Below, in pieces: positions 56,421 to 64,000 of a DNA stretch of 64,000 nt. Numbering within the stretch: the first letter of the stretch is position 1; the number at the start of each line of letters is the position of its first letter. Location of the stretch: assembly GCA_963675945.1 (NCBI GenBank), contig OY780932.1:434001-498000 (forward strand), written 5' to 3'. The stretch is from G963556115 sp963675945 (GTDB lineage: Bacteria > Planctomycetota > SZUA-567). The notes under the pieces are model-generated. The model was not told the DNA's origin. It ran no database searches and saw only the letters and a list, made by a program, of their open reading frames with translations. Position numbers and translations under genes: made by a program.

Positions 56421-58934
56421 TTAAGCGAACTTAGCAAGAAGAAACTCAAATGTGGACTTAGGAACAAATTTTTCAATAGATTGAAAATCCTTGTTTTTAA
56501 GGTGCTTTCTAACGAGTGAGGCACTGATTATATTACCATCAATTTGTTTTCGAGGTATTTCATCTACAGAGATACCGTATTTGGGCAGAACTTGTTTGAT
56601 CTGACTATTATACTGATTTGTAACCTGGCAGTTTGGCTCCATTCCAATAAACCGCTTGGTAATATTTATAGCTGGAGCTATAAATTCACAGAATGTGGTT
56701 AGATCGTGGGACGCATCTAAATCAATATTTTTTACTGATTCTTTATTGAAATACTCTGGAAAAGTTACGGTTGAAATTACAAAGTTACCACTTTGGACGA
56801 TATGAACGTTGTCAAGGTGTGCTGTTCCTTTTCTGACAAGGTCAATTCTATCTTTAAATTTGAAATAAGACAGGTCTTCTTCTAACACAAAAATAATTAG
56901 ATTGTCAACCCTTTGGGCGGCATATTCAATCAAATAAAGGTGACCATAGGTGAAAGGGTTACAGTTCATTACAATTGAGCCGTTTATTCCACGGGGGATT
57001 TGCAACTCTTGCAGGAGATTGATATAACTCTGCATTGATTCTGTTCTGCTATTGGTAAGGATTCGTTTGTTCCGGTTTTGCAGAATAGTAAAATATTGGG
57101 TGATAATTTTCTTTTGATAATTGCTCTGGGGAGATAAATTCTGCTTTACTCTTCTTGTCCCGGTAGCGTCTAGGGAGGTGAAAATATACTTGTAAAGCTG
57201 TTCGGCGATAATTCTATTTCCTGATTGAGTATAATGACAATAATCATAAAAGATAATATCTTCAAGATTATCACGCGTTTCTCGTCCTAAATGTGCTTTA
57301 AAATAAAGTATATTTGCAAGTTCATCAGTACTAAAAATTTCATCATATGAAAGAAGATGATTCTGGGTATGCAATTTATTTAGAGAGTAAGAACAGGAGA
57401 ATACTACAATATCGTTGGGCTTAATATCTAAGTTCATAATCTGCATTGCTAATTCAAAAGGGTTAATCCCATTTATCGCATAATTTACTACCTTGTAGGA
57501 GTTCTGTATGTCTATCTTATTAATCAATTCCTGAAATCTGCTGGCAATAGTAAATTTATCTTCAACAAATGGTGATAATACTCTTGAGTTTCCTATAATG
57601 AATATACTATTAGTTGCTTGATTATTGGTAGCAGTAACTCGGCGCCTGCCATCATTGATATTTATAAAATTAGAATTAAAATCAGATAAAGATCTTCCCC
57701 ATACTGTGTCTATCGCGGTCCATGATTTAGTAAGATTTATCAGTTCTTTTGCATATTTATTTACCTTGTCTGGTTGGATATGCGGATAGATGTTAAGCAT
57801 CGCTTGAGGATACAATAATTGGCCAGTATCATCCAAATCCATGAGCATCTTTTTTTTGTCTCTAGCCAACACTTGCTCTGATTCTGTCGGTTCTTCTATT
57901 TGATAAACAGAATCTGCCTCCATGAGGATAAAACTTATCTCTCTTTGAGTAAAATAATCGTGTAAAAAATATACAAGGTTTTTGTGTCGGTTTTCAGCAT
58001 CTGAGAGATAGTGCTGGAATTTTAATTTTTGAAGATAAAACATGCTTCTATCTTTGTTTGCGGCGAGATGCTCATGATAGAAATTATGATAATATAAGTA
58101 CTCAAAATTCTTCATTGCCCGGACTAGTGTTTGAATTTCAGCATCTGTATATCCTGTTTCATCTTTTAGGGTGTTTAGAGTTGGTGATATGAATAGTGAC
58201 AGGTTATTAGGAATATCCATTATTGGGTCGTAGAACGTCTTCAACATATTTATGGCGTGGATAGTATCCGCACCGCATGATATAACAGTATTAATGCGCT
58301 TAATATATTTATCATATTTGTTAAACTTAAGGTGAATAAATTCTTTCTCATAATCTGACTCTATATCAAAGCGAAGGATGTAAAGTACTGATATATCAGG
58401 TCGTAAAGCTCTAATTAGATCAATTTGAGCTAGGATTAAATCTGTATTACCGATAAAACCTATTCTTGCATTCTCTGGTAACTCTGAGAAATTATCCGAA
58501 ATAGGAGCAATGCTCTTGTTCATGATGATCTCATGGTAAGTAATATATGCTGAGTTTACTTTTGAAACCTGGTTTGTCTGGATATAATATGAAATTAGCT
58601 TTTGGTATAATTGTAAGTCACAGGGATTCTTCTCAATACCCAAATATAATACTTTCTCTACTTCAATCAAAGCGCTGTTTTTTAGAAGATATTCAGCAAA
58701 ATCCAAGTATTTTTCCGGAGTAATACTATCAAGAATATTGTGTACTTTCGTAAAATACTCTACAGCTTTACAAAATTTTTGTTGTCTGGTATTGATCTCG
58801 ATTAAATGTTCGTAGGCGATTATGCAATTTGTGTGTGTATGTATTGCTTGTTCATATAAGCTCTGTTCTAGCTTATAATCATTATGTTTATAAGCTGCTT
58901 CTGCCTGCAATAATAATTCATCTAAACTAACCAT
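56421..58934 (-). CDS. TPR / SGNH-like / citrate-lyase-ligase-type nucleotidyltransferase multidomain protein
   Basis: 837 residues, family not recognised as a whole. Residues ~1-140 are TPR-like helices. A middle region (~155-400) is unassigned, opening with a beta-alpha start ARIGFIGNTDLILAQI. Residues ~440-590 look like an SGNH hydrolase: Ser450 in IIGNSRVLSPF, Asn in VVNYAINGI, and D564-x-x-H567 in DYCHYTQSGN. Residues ~650-837 match the nucleotidyltransferase part of citrate lyase ligase: IVMNCNPFTYGHLYLIEYAA with the T/HxGH motif (662-665), RIDLVRKGTAHLDNV and SASLVRKHL. No citrate lyase genes are present. Much more AT-rich than its neighbours and placed between IS ends, so probably acquired. 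RBS AGGGAAAG. Confidence 0.7.
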   Translation of the reverse strand: MVSLDELLLQAEAAYKHNDYKLEQSLYEQAIHTHTNCIIAYEHLIEINTRQQKFCKAVEYFTKVHNILDSITPEKYLDFAEYLLKNSALIEVEKVLYLGIEKNPCDLQLYQKLISYYIQTNQVSKVNSAYITYHEIIMNKSIAPISDNFSELPENARIGFIGNTDLILAQIDLIRALRPDISVLYILRFDIESDYEKEFIHLKFNKYDKYIKRINTVISCGADTIHAINMLKTFYDPIMDIPNNLSLFISPTLNTLKDETGYTDAEIQTLVRAMKNFEYLYYHNFYHEHLAANKDRSMFYLQKLKFQHYLSDAENRHKNLVYFLHDYFTQREISFILMEADSVYQIEEPTESEQVLARDKKKMLMDLDDTGQLLYPQAMLNIYPHIQPDKVNKYAKELINLTKSWTAIDTVWGRSLSDFNSNFININDGRRRVTATNNQATNSIFIIGNSRVLSPFVEDKFTIASRFQELINKIDIQNSYKVVNYAINGINPFELAMQIMNLDIKPNDIVVFSCSYSLNKLHTQNHLLSYDEIFSTDELANILYFKAHLGRETRDNLEDIIFYDYCHYTQSGNRIIAEQLYKYIFTSLDATGTRRVKQNLSPQSNYQKKIITQYFTILQNRNKRILTNSRTESMQSYINLLQELQIPRGINGSIVMNCNPFTYGHLYLIEYAAQRVDNLIIFVLEEDLSYFKFKDRIDLVRKGTAHLDNVHIVQSGNFVISTVTFPEYFNKESVKNIDLDASHDLTTFCEFIAPAINITKRFIGMEPNCQVTNQYNSQIKQVLPKYGISVDEIPRKQIDGNIISASLVRKHLKNKDFQSIEKFVPKSTFEFLLAKFA

Positions 58935-59136
58935 AACTTTCCCTATGTTGGTACATAAATTTTATTAATATTATATGCAAGAAATAACTTAAATTCAATT
59001 GAAATCCTTGGTATTTGTGATGCAATTTGAGTTTTTTTTAGCGAGAGTTATTAGTCGCAATATAATGGTCTAATAAAACTGGACAGTTGAATAAGGTGGA
59101 TTTTTCCGATAGTATTAATAGAGAAAGGAATTATCC

Positions 59137-60264
59137 ATGAGAAAGAGTTTTACGGCTGATTTTAAAGCAAAAGTTGCTTTGCAAGCGTTTAAAGGTGATC
59201 GGTCTGTCGCAGAGCTGGCTGCAAAATTTGAGGTTCACCCCAACCAGATTAGGCAATGGAAGAAATCCATGCTTGTGGGACTTCCCGATATTTTCTCAGA
59301 TAAGCGTAAGAAAAAAGTTGTTAAAGATGAAGATGAAAAGGCAAAACTGTATGAGCAAATTGGTCGTTTGAAAATCGAGAACGACTGGCTTAAAAAAAAT
59401 CTGACGAGCTCCTCGGTTGAGGAAAAACGCAACATGATTGAACCAAATAAATCAAAGTTGTCTGTCTCCAGGCAATGCGAACTCTTAGAAATCTCTCGCT
59501 CAGCCTATTATTATAAATCACAAGCTGAGAATAAGCAGGATTTTGAAATTAAGAAGGTAATTGATAATTTGTTTATCAAGCATCCTTTTAAAGGTTCTCG
59601 CACAATCACTGAAGACTTGAGAAGGTTTGGTTTTAAAATTGGACGGCATAAAGTCAGACGCTTGATGCGGGAGATGGGCTTACAGGCGATATACCCTAAG
59701 AAACGTTTCACTGCTAAAAATCAAGAGCATAAAGTATATCCGTATCTGTTACGCGACATGGAAATAGACAAGGTAGATCAGGTCTGGGTGAGCGATATAA
59801 CCTACATTCCACTGCGTCATGGTAATGCATACCTGACAGCTGTAATGGACTGGTATAGTCGCTATGTGATTTCTTGGGAGCTTTCTATGGTAATGGACAG
59901 CAGCTTCTGTGTAAGCGCACTGAAGAATGCTCTTGAAGAGTCAAAGCCATTGATTTTCAATACAGATCAGGGTAGCCAATATACGAGCAATGACTTTACT
60001 GAAGTGCTGAAAGAGAACAGGATCTGGATAAGCATGTCCGGTAAGGGCAGAGCGTTTGATAATATAATGATCGAACGGCTCTGGCGTACAGTGAAGTATG
60101 AAGAAGTCTATTTGACTGAGTATAAGAACTATTTTGCAGCGTATGATGCGTTAGATAAATATTTTGAGTATTACAACAATGAAAGAAGGCATTCCAGTCT
60201 GAGTAAGCGTACACCGCGTGAAGTATATTTTAGCGAGAGAGGGAAGAGTAATGATGCGGCGTAG
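59137..60264 (+). CDS. IS3-family transposase, OrfA and OrfB in one frame
   Basis: 375 residues. N-terminal HTH and leucine-zipper part (RKSFTADFKAKVALQAFKGD, KFEVHPNQIRQWKK, LKIENDWLKKN) as in OrfA; then the HTH_21 region (SRQCELLEISRSAYYY) and the DDE integrase domain of OrfB, with D in VSDITYIP, D in NTDQGSQYTS and E in MIERLWRTVKYE. In most IS3 members these are two frames joined by -1 frameshifting. Here an A8 run (59392-59399) lies at the junction and both halves are in phase. In the frame that one extra A would open, a stop follows within eight codons, as expected for a normal orfA end. Confidence 0.92.
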   Translation: MRKSFTADFKAKVALQAFKGDRSVAELAAKFEVHPNQIRQWKKSMLVGLPDIFSDKRKKKVVKDEDEKAKLYEQIGRLKIENDWLKKNLTSSSVEEKRNMIEPNKSKLSVSRQCELLEISRSAYYYKSQAENKQDFEIKKVIDNLFIKHPFKGSRTITEDLRRFGFKIGRHKVRRLMREMGLQAIYPKKRFTAKNQEHKVYPYLLRDMEIDKVDQVWVSDITYIPLRHGNAYLTAVMDWYSRYVISWELSMVMDSSFCVSALKNALEESKPLIFNTDQGSQYTSNDFTEVLKENRIWISMSGKGRAFDNIMIERLWRTVKYEEVYLTEYKNYFAAYDALDKYFEYYNNERRHSSLSKRTPREVYFSERGKSNDAA

Positions 60265-60275
60265 AAGTTACCGCC

Positions 60276-60324
60276 CTTGCAGTAATTCCGCTCCGGGCTA
60301 CGCCCTGCGCTCCATTACTGCAAG
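60276..60324. repeat. Hairpin with conserved 27-nt loop, 3' part of IS
   Basis: CTTGCAGTAAT / ATTACTGCAAG, a perfect 11-bp stem around the CTCCGGGCTACGCCCTGCGC loop. The copy at 56241 has an unrelated stem (TTAGAAAT/ATTTCTAA) but the same loop. Lies between transposase stop and the right IS end. Confidence 0.8.
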
Positions 60325-60392
60325 TTTGGGTTTCCACCTTAAACAACCTGATATTTTGTCTTGACAGATTAGACCACATTATTATTAACAAA

Positions 60393-61397
60393 GGAAATCA
60401 CACAAGTGATTTCCCCACCTTCGCGATAGACTCCAGCCTTACCCTCCAACCCAGACCGTCCACACCTTCGGATTAAGTACATAAAAACACCTAAAATCAA
60501 AGCTCTCAACGCAAGCACTCAGCCAAGCCTCACCCCTTGGCCACCGATGATTATACTCTCAGCTTTTATTCGCCAGCTCATAAAACCTGAAATTTACTTT
60601 TGAAAAAAGTAAACAAAACGTCCATGCAAATGGACGGACTGCAGAAGCAGCCTCAGCCAGCAACATTGTTGCTGGCTGTATCACTCTATCATCCATACTG
60701 AAAATTGCTCCCTCAATTTTCCTACCTTCGCGGCAGTCTCCAGCCGTCCCTCCCTCGGCTCGACCGTCTAGACCTTCGGATTACAACATGAATAAATCCC
60801 TTCTCACGAAACAGGAAATCACATAAGTGATTTCCCCACCTTCGCAGAAGACTCCAACCACAATCCTCCCAGCCAGACCGCCAACGCCTTCGGATTAAGA
60901 ATAAAGAACTACTCAAGTCAAAGCTCGCGCGCAAGCGTTCAGCCACGCCTCACCCCTCAGCAATCTACGATTACACTCTCAGCTTTTATTCGCCAGCTCA
61001 TAAAACCTTCGACATACTTTTCGCCCGAGCAGCGGGCAAAGTAGGCAAATTGTCGCCTGCTTGGCGACCTGTGTATCGCTCCAGCAAAATATGAAAATCA
61101 CATAAGTGATTTTCAATATTTAGTCTATGCATGAAAATTGCCCCAGCAATTTTCCCACCTTCGCGGCAGTCTCCAGCCTCACAATCCCAGCCAAACCGTC
61201 CACGCCTTCAACCAACCATCTAAGCCAATCCTTTACCCAAACAAAAAAGGAAATCACGCAAGTGATTTCCCAACCTTCGCGGAAAATTTTAGCCATAGCC
61301 AAAATACCATAAACCAACCACACCTACATTTACACAAATAGACAAGCTACGAACTGCAGCCTCAGCCAGTAACTCTGTTACTGGCTGGTTAATCCCT
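60393..61397. repeat. Repeat-rich non-coding block
   Basis: Two ~210-bp direct repeats, 60393-60602 and 60814-61022, 420 bp apart, with an identical 34-bp stretch (60555-60588 and 60975-61008). Within and between them lie five units of one hairpin plus a CCACCTTCGCGG...CTCCAGCC...GACCGTC...CCTTCGGATTA tail: 60393, 60700, 60814, 61133, 61249 (last one cut short). Further palindromes: 61093-61114; CAGCCAGCAAC-ATT-GTTGCTGGCTG (60654-60678); CAGCCAGTAAC-TCT-GTTACTGGCTG (61363-61387); CGTCCAT-GCAA-ATGGACG (60619-60636). No gene is credible here. Confidence 0.85.
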
Positions 61398-63056
61398 TCA
61401 ACCCTCAATCTTCTCCGCCGCCCAAGTCGTAAGCTCTTCCCGGTTGATCTTGGCATTATGCCGAATATCCACTGGAAAATCCCGATGAAACAAAAGATCT
61501 TTAATCCCACTGGTTACCGCACTACTTGCACCCAACCGTAAAAGCTCCTGCTTTAGCCCTTCCAGTTCGCTCTCGCCAACCCCATTCAGCGGTTCAATGA
61601 TAATTACCGGCCGCTGCCTGCCGCATTCACCCACACCAACCAACGCACTCCTGAACACCTTATGATGCTGATTAAATATAGCCTCACAACAGACAGTATA
61701 GAGTATTCCCGCCGCCGTCTCTACCCGGTGCGCCTTACGCCCACAGAACCACAATCGCCCTTCAACGTCAAAATAACCAAGGTCACCGATGCGGTGTACT
61801 ATCACCCCGTTTTCGCTAATCTTCGCCGCTGCCGTCATCTCCGGGCGCTCAAAATAACGCTTGGTCACATTCCGACCCTTCACCGTAATCTCTCCCACCT
61901 CACCTGCAGGCAGTTCCAGATCCTCACTCCACTCCCCAATCACCGCGTCAGTCAGACGTATCACCCGTACCGTCACCCCAGCCACCGGTCTACCCACACA
62001 GAAGCCCTTACCCACAACTGTTGCCACCGCCGTCTGCACCAGCACCTCACTACCGCGCATATCACACACCGGCAGACTCTCGGTAGCCCCATACGGGGTA
62101 TGAGTCTCAGCTCCAGCCGACAAAATATGCTTGAGCAGCCGTTCATGGGTCGCAGGGGGCACCGGTGCCCCAGCCATCAACACCTTCTGCATACTCGGTA
62201 GCTTAATATTATTCTCCACGCAATACTTACTCACCCTGCCCCAGAGCGCCGGAGAGCCAAAAGAGAAGGTACACCCCTGTTTATTGATCGCCTCGATAAT
62301 CTTTTGCGGCTCGACCTTGGCCGGCGCTGTCGGATCCATATCCGGGATCACCGCCGTCATCCCCAGCCCCACCGAGAAGAGCGCAAAGAGTGGGAATGTC
62401 GGCAGATCTATATCCTCCGCCCCAATCTTATACGTATCACGAATAATCCGGCACTGTTCCACAAACATTCCGTGTTCATACTCTACGCCCTTGGCCGGAC
62501 CGGTACTGCCAGTAGTAAAGAGAATCGCCGCCAGCTCGTCCGCCGTTGTCGGCGCCACCGTATAATCGCTACCGACAAGTCTCAATTCTGCAAGAGTCTT
62601 GCCGTTCCAGAGCCAGCGCCGCCCCTCGGTCACCGCATATTTTACCGAGGTAAAGAACTTTCTCTTAAGTATTCGCATCAGATGCGCCAGCTCGACTCCA
62701 ATCATCGCCTCCGGGCGTACCGACTGAATACAGTGGAGTAAACGTTCTATCCCCATCCCTGGATCGATCAGCACCGGTACCGCTCCGACTTTAAATAACG
62801 CAAAGACTACGGCAAAGAAATCCAGACTCGGTCTGAGCATGACCAATGTCTTAACCCCGCGCCCCACCCCGTATTCCTCAAACCCTGCCGCATACTCCGA
62901 ACTTCGCCGCGAGAGCTCACTAAAGGTCAGGTGCGTATACGCCACATTCCCTTGCTTATCCCGCGAAAATGGAAAGACCACCGCCCGCTTCTGCGGATAC
63001 TTCTCCGCCATCTCCTCCAGCTGTAGCGCAATATTACATACCTTACCATCCACCAC
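61398..63056 (-). CDS. OleC-like AMP-dependent acyl ligase
   Basis: 552 residues, ANL superfamily. LFTTGSTGPAKGVEYEHG is the P-loop, TPYGATESLPV the A5 motif, and RIGDLGYFDVEGRLWFCGR the A7/A8 region. The N-terminal stretch FALFKVGAVPVLIDPGMG and GRRWLWNG are features of OleC, the beta-lactone synthetase of long-chain olefin synthesis, and of related fatty acyl ligases. oleA, oleB and oleD are not adjacent. GTG start at 63056 follows GGAGGAG and overlaps the nadB stop by 14 bp. Confidence 0.82.
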   Translation of the reverse strand: MVDGKVCNIALQLEEMAEKYPQKRAVVFPFSRDKQGNVAYTHLTFSELSRRSSEYAAGFEEYGVGRGVKTLVMLRPSLDFFAVVFALFKVGAVPVLIDPGMGIERLLHCIQSVRPEAMIGVELAHLMRILKRKFFTSVKYAVTEGRRWLWNGKTLAELRLVGSDYTVAPTTADELAAILFTTGSTGPAKGVEYEHGMFVEQCRIIRDTYKIGAEDIDLPTFPLFALFSVGLGMTAVIPDMDPTAPAKVEPQKIIEAINKQGCTFSFGSPALWGRVSKYCVENNIKLPSMQKVLMAGAPVPPATHERLLKHILSAGAETHTPYGATESLPVCDMRGSEVLVQTAVATVVGKGFCVGRPVAGVTVRVIRLTDAVIGEWSEDLELPAGEVGEITVKGRNVTKRYFERPEMTAAAKISENGVIVHRIGDLGYFDVEGRLWFCGRKAHRVETAAGILYTVCCEAIFNQHHKVFRSALVGVGECGRQRPVIIIEPLNGVGESELEGLKQELLRLGASSAVTSGIKDLLFHRDFPVDIRHNAKINREELTTWAAEKIEG

Positions 63057-64000
63057 TGGCCATCTCCTCCAGCAACTCTATCGTAAGCTCAGTATGCTCA
63101 GCCGCCGCATCCTCACTTGGAAAATCAATACGCTGATGCGCCCCACGGCTCTCTTTACGCCTAAAGGCTGAATAAGCGATAAGCCCGGCCACCGTCAGCA
63201 TATTCTGCACTTCAAACCCGCCTCGCGCCTGAAACTGCTCACTGAATACATACTTCCCCCAGAAGGCGATGGTCTTGCGCGCCTCATGCAGCTTCTTCTC
63301 ATCACGAAACACCCCGAGGTGCCGCCAGGTCAATGCCTTCAAGGACTGGAGCATATCAGATAAGTTGAGCGGTGCCAACCTCGCCTCCTCAAGCCCCCGT
63401 TCAACCTTGAGTGGACGATACTCCAACTCCCTATAGGTCACCGCCTGCTTACCGGCGCGATAGCCGAACACCAGCCCCTCAAGGAGCGAGTTAGATGCCA
63501 ACCGGTTCGCTCCCTGCACCCCGGTTGACGCGACCTCACCCGCCGCCAGCAACCGCTCGACCGAGGTCTCACCCTCAAGATTGGTCTTTACACCACCCAT
63601 AAAGTAATGCACTGCCGGACGTACCGGGATCAACTCATGCACGATATCGATACCATACATCGAGCAGATCCTACCTATATTCGGAAACCTATTATTGATC
63701 ATCTCCTCACCCAAGTGGCGTAGGTCGAGATAGATCTCCACCTCTTCATCCCGGCTATGAAGCTCCTTAAAGATTGACTGGCTCACGACATCCCGCGGCG
63801 CCAGTTCAGCCCGCTCATCATACTTCTGCATGAAGCGCTGCCCATGCTGATTGATCAGATAAGCCCCCTCACCACGCACCGACTCACTTATCAGAAATCG
63901 CGGCGCCCCGGCAAGGTACAGGGTGGTAGGATGAAACTGCACAAACTCCATATCTCGCAGTACCGCCCCAGCTCTAAAAGCCTGCGCCATACCGTCACCG
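63043..64000 (-). CDS. nadB: L-aspartate oxidase, partial (N-terminus outside window)
   Basis: The visible ~319 residues cover the catalytic part: VQFHPTTLY, SESVRGEGAYLIN, VRPAVHYFMGGVKTNLEG, and GVQGANRLASNSLLEGLVFG, which separates NadB from succinate dehydrogenase. It oxidises aspartate to iminoaspartate for NAD synthesis; in anaerobes fumarate serves as acceptor. The gene enters from the right edge and overlaps the acyl ligase gene. Confidence 0.92.
   Translation of the reverse strand, partial: GDGMAQAFRAGAVLRDMEFVQFHPTTLYLAGAPRFLISESVRGEGAYLINQHGQRFMQKYDERAELAPRDVVSQSIFKELHSRDEEVEIYLDLRHLGEEMINNRFPNIGRICSMYGIDIVHELIPVRPAVHYFMGGVKTNLEGETSVERLLAAGEVASTGVQGANRLASNSLLEGLVFGYRAGKQAVTYRELEYRPLKVERGLEEARLAPLNLSDMLQSLKALTWRHLGVFRDEKKLHEARKTIAFWGKYVFSEQFQARGGFEVQNMLTVAGLIAYSAFRRKESRGAHQRIDFPSEDAAAEHTELTIELLEEMASGGW

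Larger units (their letters stand above)
59066..60376 (+). mobile_element. IS3-family insertion sequence, complete
   Basis: 1311 bp. Terminal inverted repeats TGGTCTAAT (59066-59074) and ATTAGACCA (60368-60376), with inner matches TAAGGTGGA (59092) and TCCACCTTA (60333). The ends are TG...CA as usual for IS3. One transposase reading frame fills most of it. No clear target duplication was seen. Confidence 0.85.

Noticed and set aside
59066..60376. Target-site duplication of the IS
   Set aside because: The bases just outside the two ends (TAA and CAT) do not match, so no duplication can be claimed.
60722..60946. Arg-rich 74-residue minus-strand open frame
   Set aside because: Lies across the repeats, low-complexity, no RBS; explained by repeat sequence.
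60393..61270. CRISPR array
   Set aside because: Repeat spacing is irregular, the repeats diverge, the intervening sequence is itself conserved, and there are no cas genes.
55841..61387. Hairpins as integron attC sites
   Set aside because: The stems lack the RYYYAAC/GTTRRRY core sites and no cassette genes or integrase are present.

Overview
The window is bacterial chromosome from what looks like a strictly anaerobic, fermentative, diderm-type bacterium. Evidence: a trimeric electron-bifurcating type [FeFe]-hydrogenase with a sensory hydrogenase beside it, a very large 2-hydroxyacyl-CoA dehydratase activase-like protein typical of anaerobes, dTDP-rhamnose genes, a CheW/MCP pair and a complete type II fatty acid cluster. 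The phylum cannot be fixed from the sequence; a PVC-type lineage such as Lentisphaerota is a guess only. No rRNA, tRNA or CRISPR array was found.

Layout. 1-7.3 kb: hydrogenase locus. A minus-strand signalling unit (thioredoxin-like ferredoxin, PAS-containing sensory hydrogenase HydS, SpoIIE-type phosphatase) diverges from plus-strand hydC-hydB-hydA. 7.4-12 kb: MarR regulator and a giant activase-like protein, each preceded by the same 15-bp palindrome. 12-24 kb: FKBP, SNF2 helicase, rfbA-rfbC, a LysM/coiled-coil membrane protein, a methyltransferase, a GntR/LacI-type regulator and folP. 24-27 kb: cheW-mcp. 27-34 kb: a housekeeping minus-strand block glmU-like - prs - rplY - pth - rpsF - ssb - rpsR - rplI - dnaB. 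34-39 kb: PilZ protein, htpG, a small unknown protein, dnaJ and grpE. 39-45 kb: a tandem pair of half-size EamA-like membrane proteins, GNAT, HPr, glgA, a truncated MnmE-like GTPase and ndk. 45-55.4 kb: rpmF-plsX-fabH-fabD-fabG-acpP-fabF followed by a 1272-aa Ser/Thr/Glu-rich protein with a faint flagellin-like N-terminus. 55.4-61.4 kb: accessory region. 61.4-64 kb: an OleC-like acyl-CoA/AMP ligase overlapping nadB, which runs off the right edge.

The most unusual part is 55.7-61.4 kb. A strikingly AT-rich gene encodes TPR-like, SGNH-hydrolase-like and citrate-lyase-ligase-type nucleotidyltransferase regions in one 837-aa protein. It is bracketed by the outer ends of two IS3-family elements, one intact (59066-60376) and one reduced to its terminal sequences (56241-56373). 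Around it lies a dense mosaic of hairpin repeats. Several recur with different stem sequences that keep base pairing while neighbouring or loop sequence is conserved, which points to selection on, or inversion-type exchange of, a folded nucleic acid. Eleven copies of one 22-nt palindrome family occur in the window, all outside the annotated genes.
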